12,391 nucleotides of DNA from NCBI GenBank assembly GCA_963838095.1, contig CAWIPO010000003.1, positions 1-12,391 of the forward strand. Direction: 5' to 3'. The notes below the pieces were generated by a model. That model was not told the origin of the DNA and ran no database searches. It was given only the letters and a program-made list of their open reading frames with translations. Origin of the DNA: CAWCGU01 sp963838095. GTDB taxonomy: Bacteria > Actinomycetota > Thermoleophilia > Solirubrobacterales > 70-9. Numbering within the stretch: the first letter of the stretch is position 1; every line of letters starts with the position of its first letter. A program made the translations under genes and the position numbers. Shown one piece after another: positions 12,341 to 12,391 of this stretch.

Positions 12341-12391
12341 CCGCTCGATCCGGTTCCGGGCTTCAGGACGTTGACCAGCCGACCTTGCGGG

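Overview
The window is very GC-rich and carries MarR, IclR, TetR/EthR-type, SnoaL-like, DHA2 MFS, UspA and DJ-1/PfpI genes typical of a soil actinobacterium. A deep lineage such as Thermoleophilia/Solirubrobacterales is plausible but is inferred from style only. It looks like an accessory, mosaic region: short one- to three-gene modules separated by non-coding stretches that carry att-like repeats built on the 3' half of a tRNA. No integrase, transposase, rRNA, CRISPR array or complete tRNA is visible.

Layout. 1-388 (-): end-clipped, frameshifted CmoB-like (Methyltransf_9/DUF1698-type) methyltransferase. 905-1106 (+): cold-shock protein broken between its two RNA-binding motifs. 1173-1291: first copy of a GGTAGC-rich repeat. 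1699-2520 (+): intact alpha/beta hydrolase. 2757-2908: att-like repeat copy A. 3082-3858 (-): intact DJ-1/PfpI protein, divergent from a frameshifted SnoaL-like gene (4008-about 4395, +). 4531-4645: second copy of the GGTAGC-rich repeat. 4777-5124 (+): decayed, truncated IclR regulator. 5175-5700 (+) MarR and 5867-7421 (+) DHA2 efflux pump form a regulator/pump pair sharing a promoter motif. 7464-7899 (+): UspA. 7947-7994: tRNA-Met-like 3' fragment. 8304-8786 (-): heavily frameshifted SnoaL-like relic. 8930-9125: att-like copy B. 9142-9783 (-): EthR-like TetR regulator, divergent from a CrtR-type di-iron hydroxylase/desaturase (9989-about 10929, +) and a PaaE-type FAD/NAD/[2Fe-2S] reductase (10957-12039, +). 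12094-12121: terminator-like hairpin. 12130-12340: att-like copy C.

How parts work together. The last module reads as a self-contained oxygenase system: a membrane di-iron enzyme, its own electron-transfer reductase, and a repressor with two near-perfect 21-bp palindromes in the divergent promoter. It sits exactly between att-like copies B and C, so it may be a mobile cassette lacking its own integrase. The MarR/MFS pair is a classical autoregulated efflux unit.

Quality warning. At least nine genes carry indel frameshifts between otherwise well-conserved coding blocks. Either the assembly has many indel errors or the region is decaying very recently. I typed genes with one lesion as CDS (frameshifted) and those with several lesions, or lesion plus truncation, as pseudogene.
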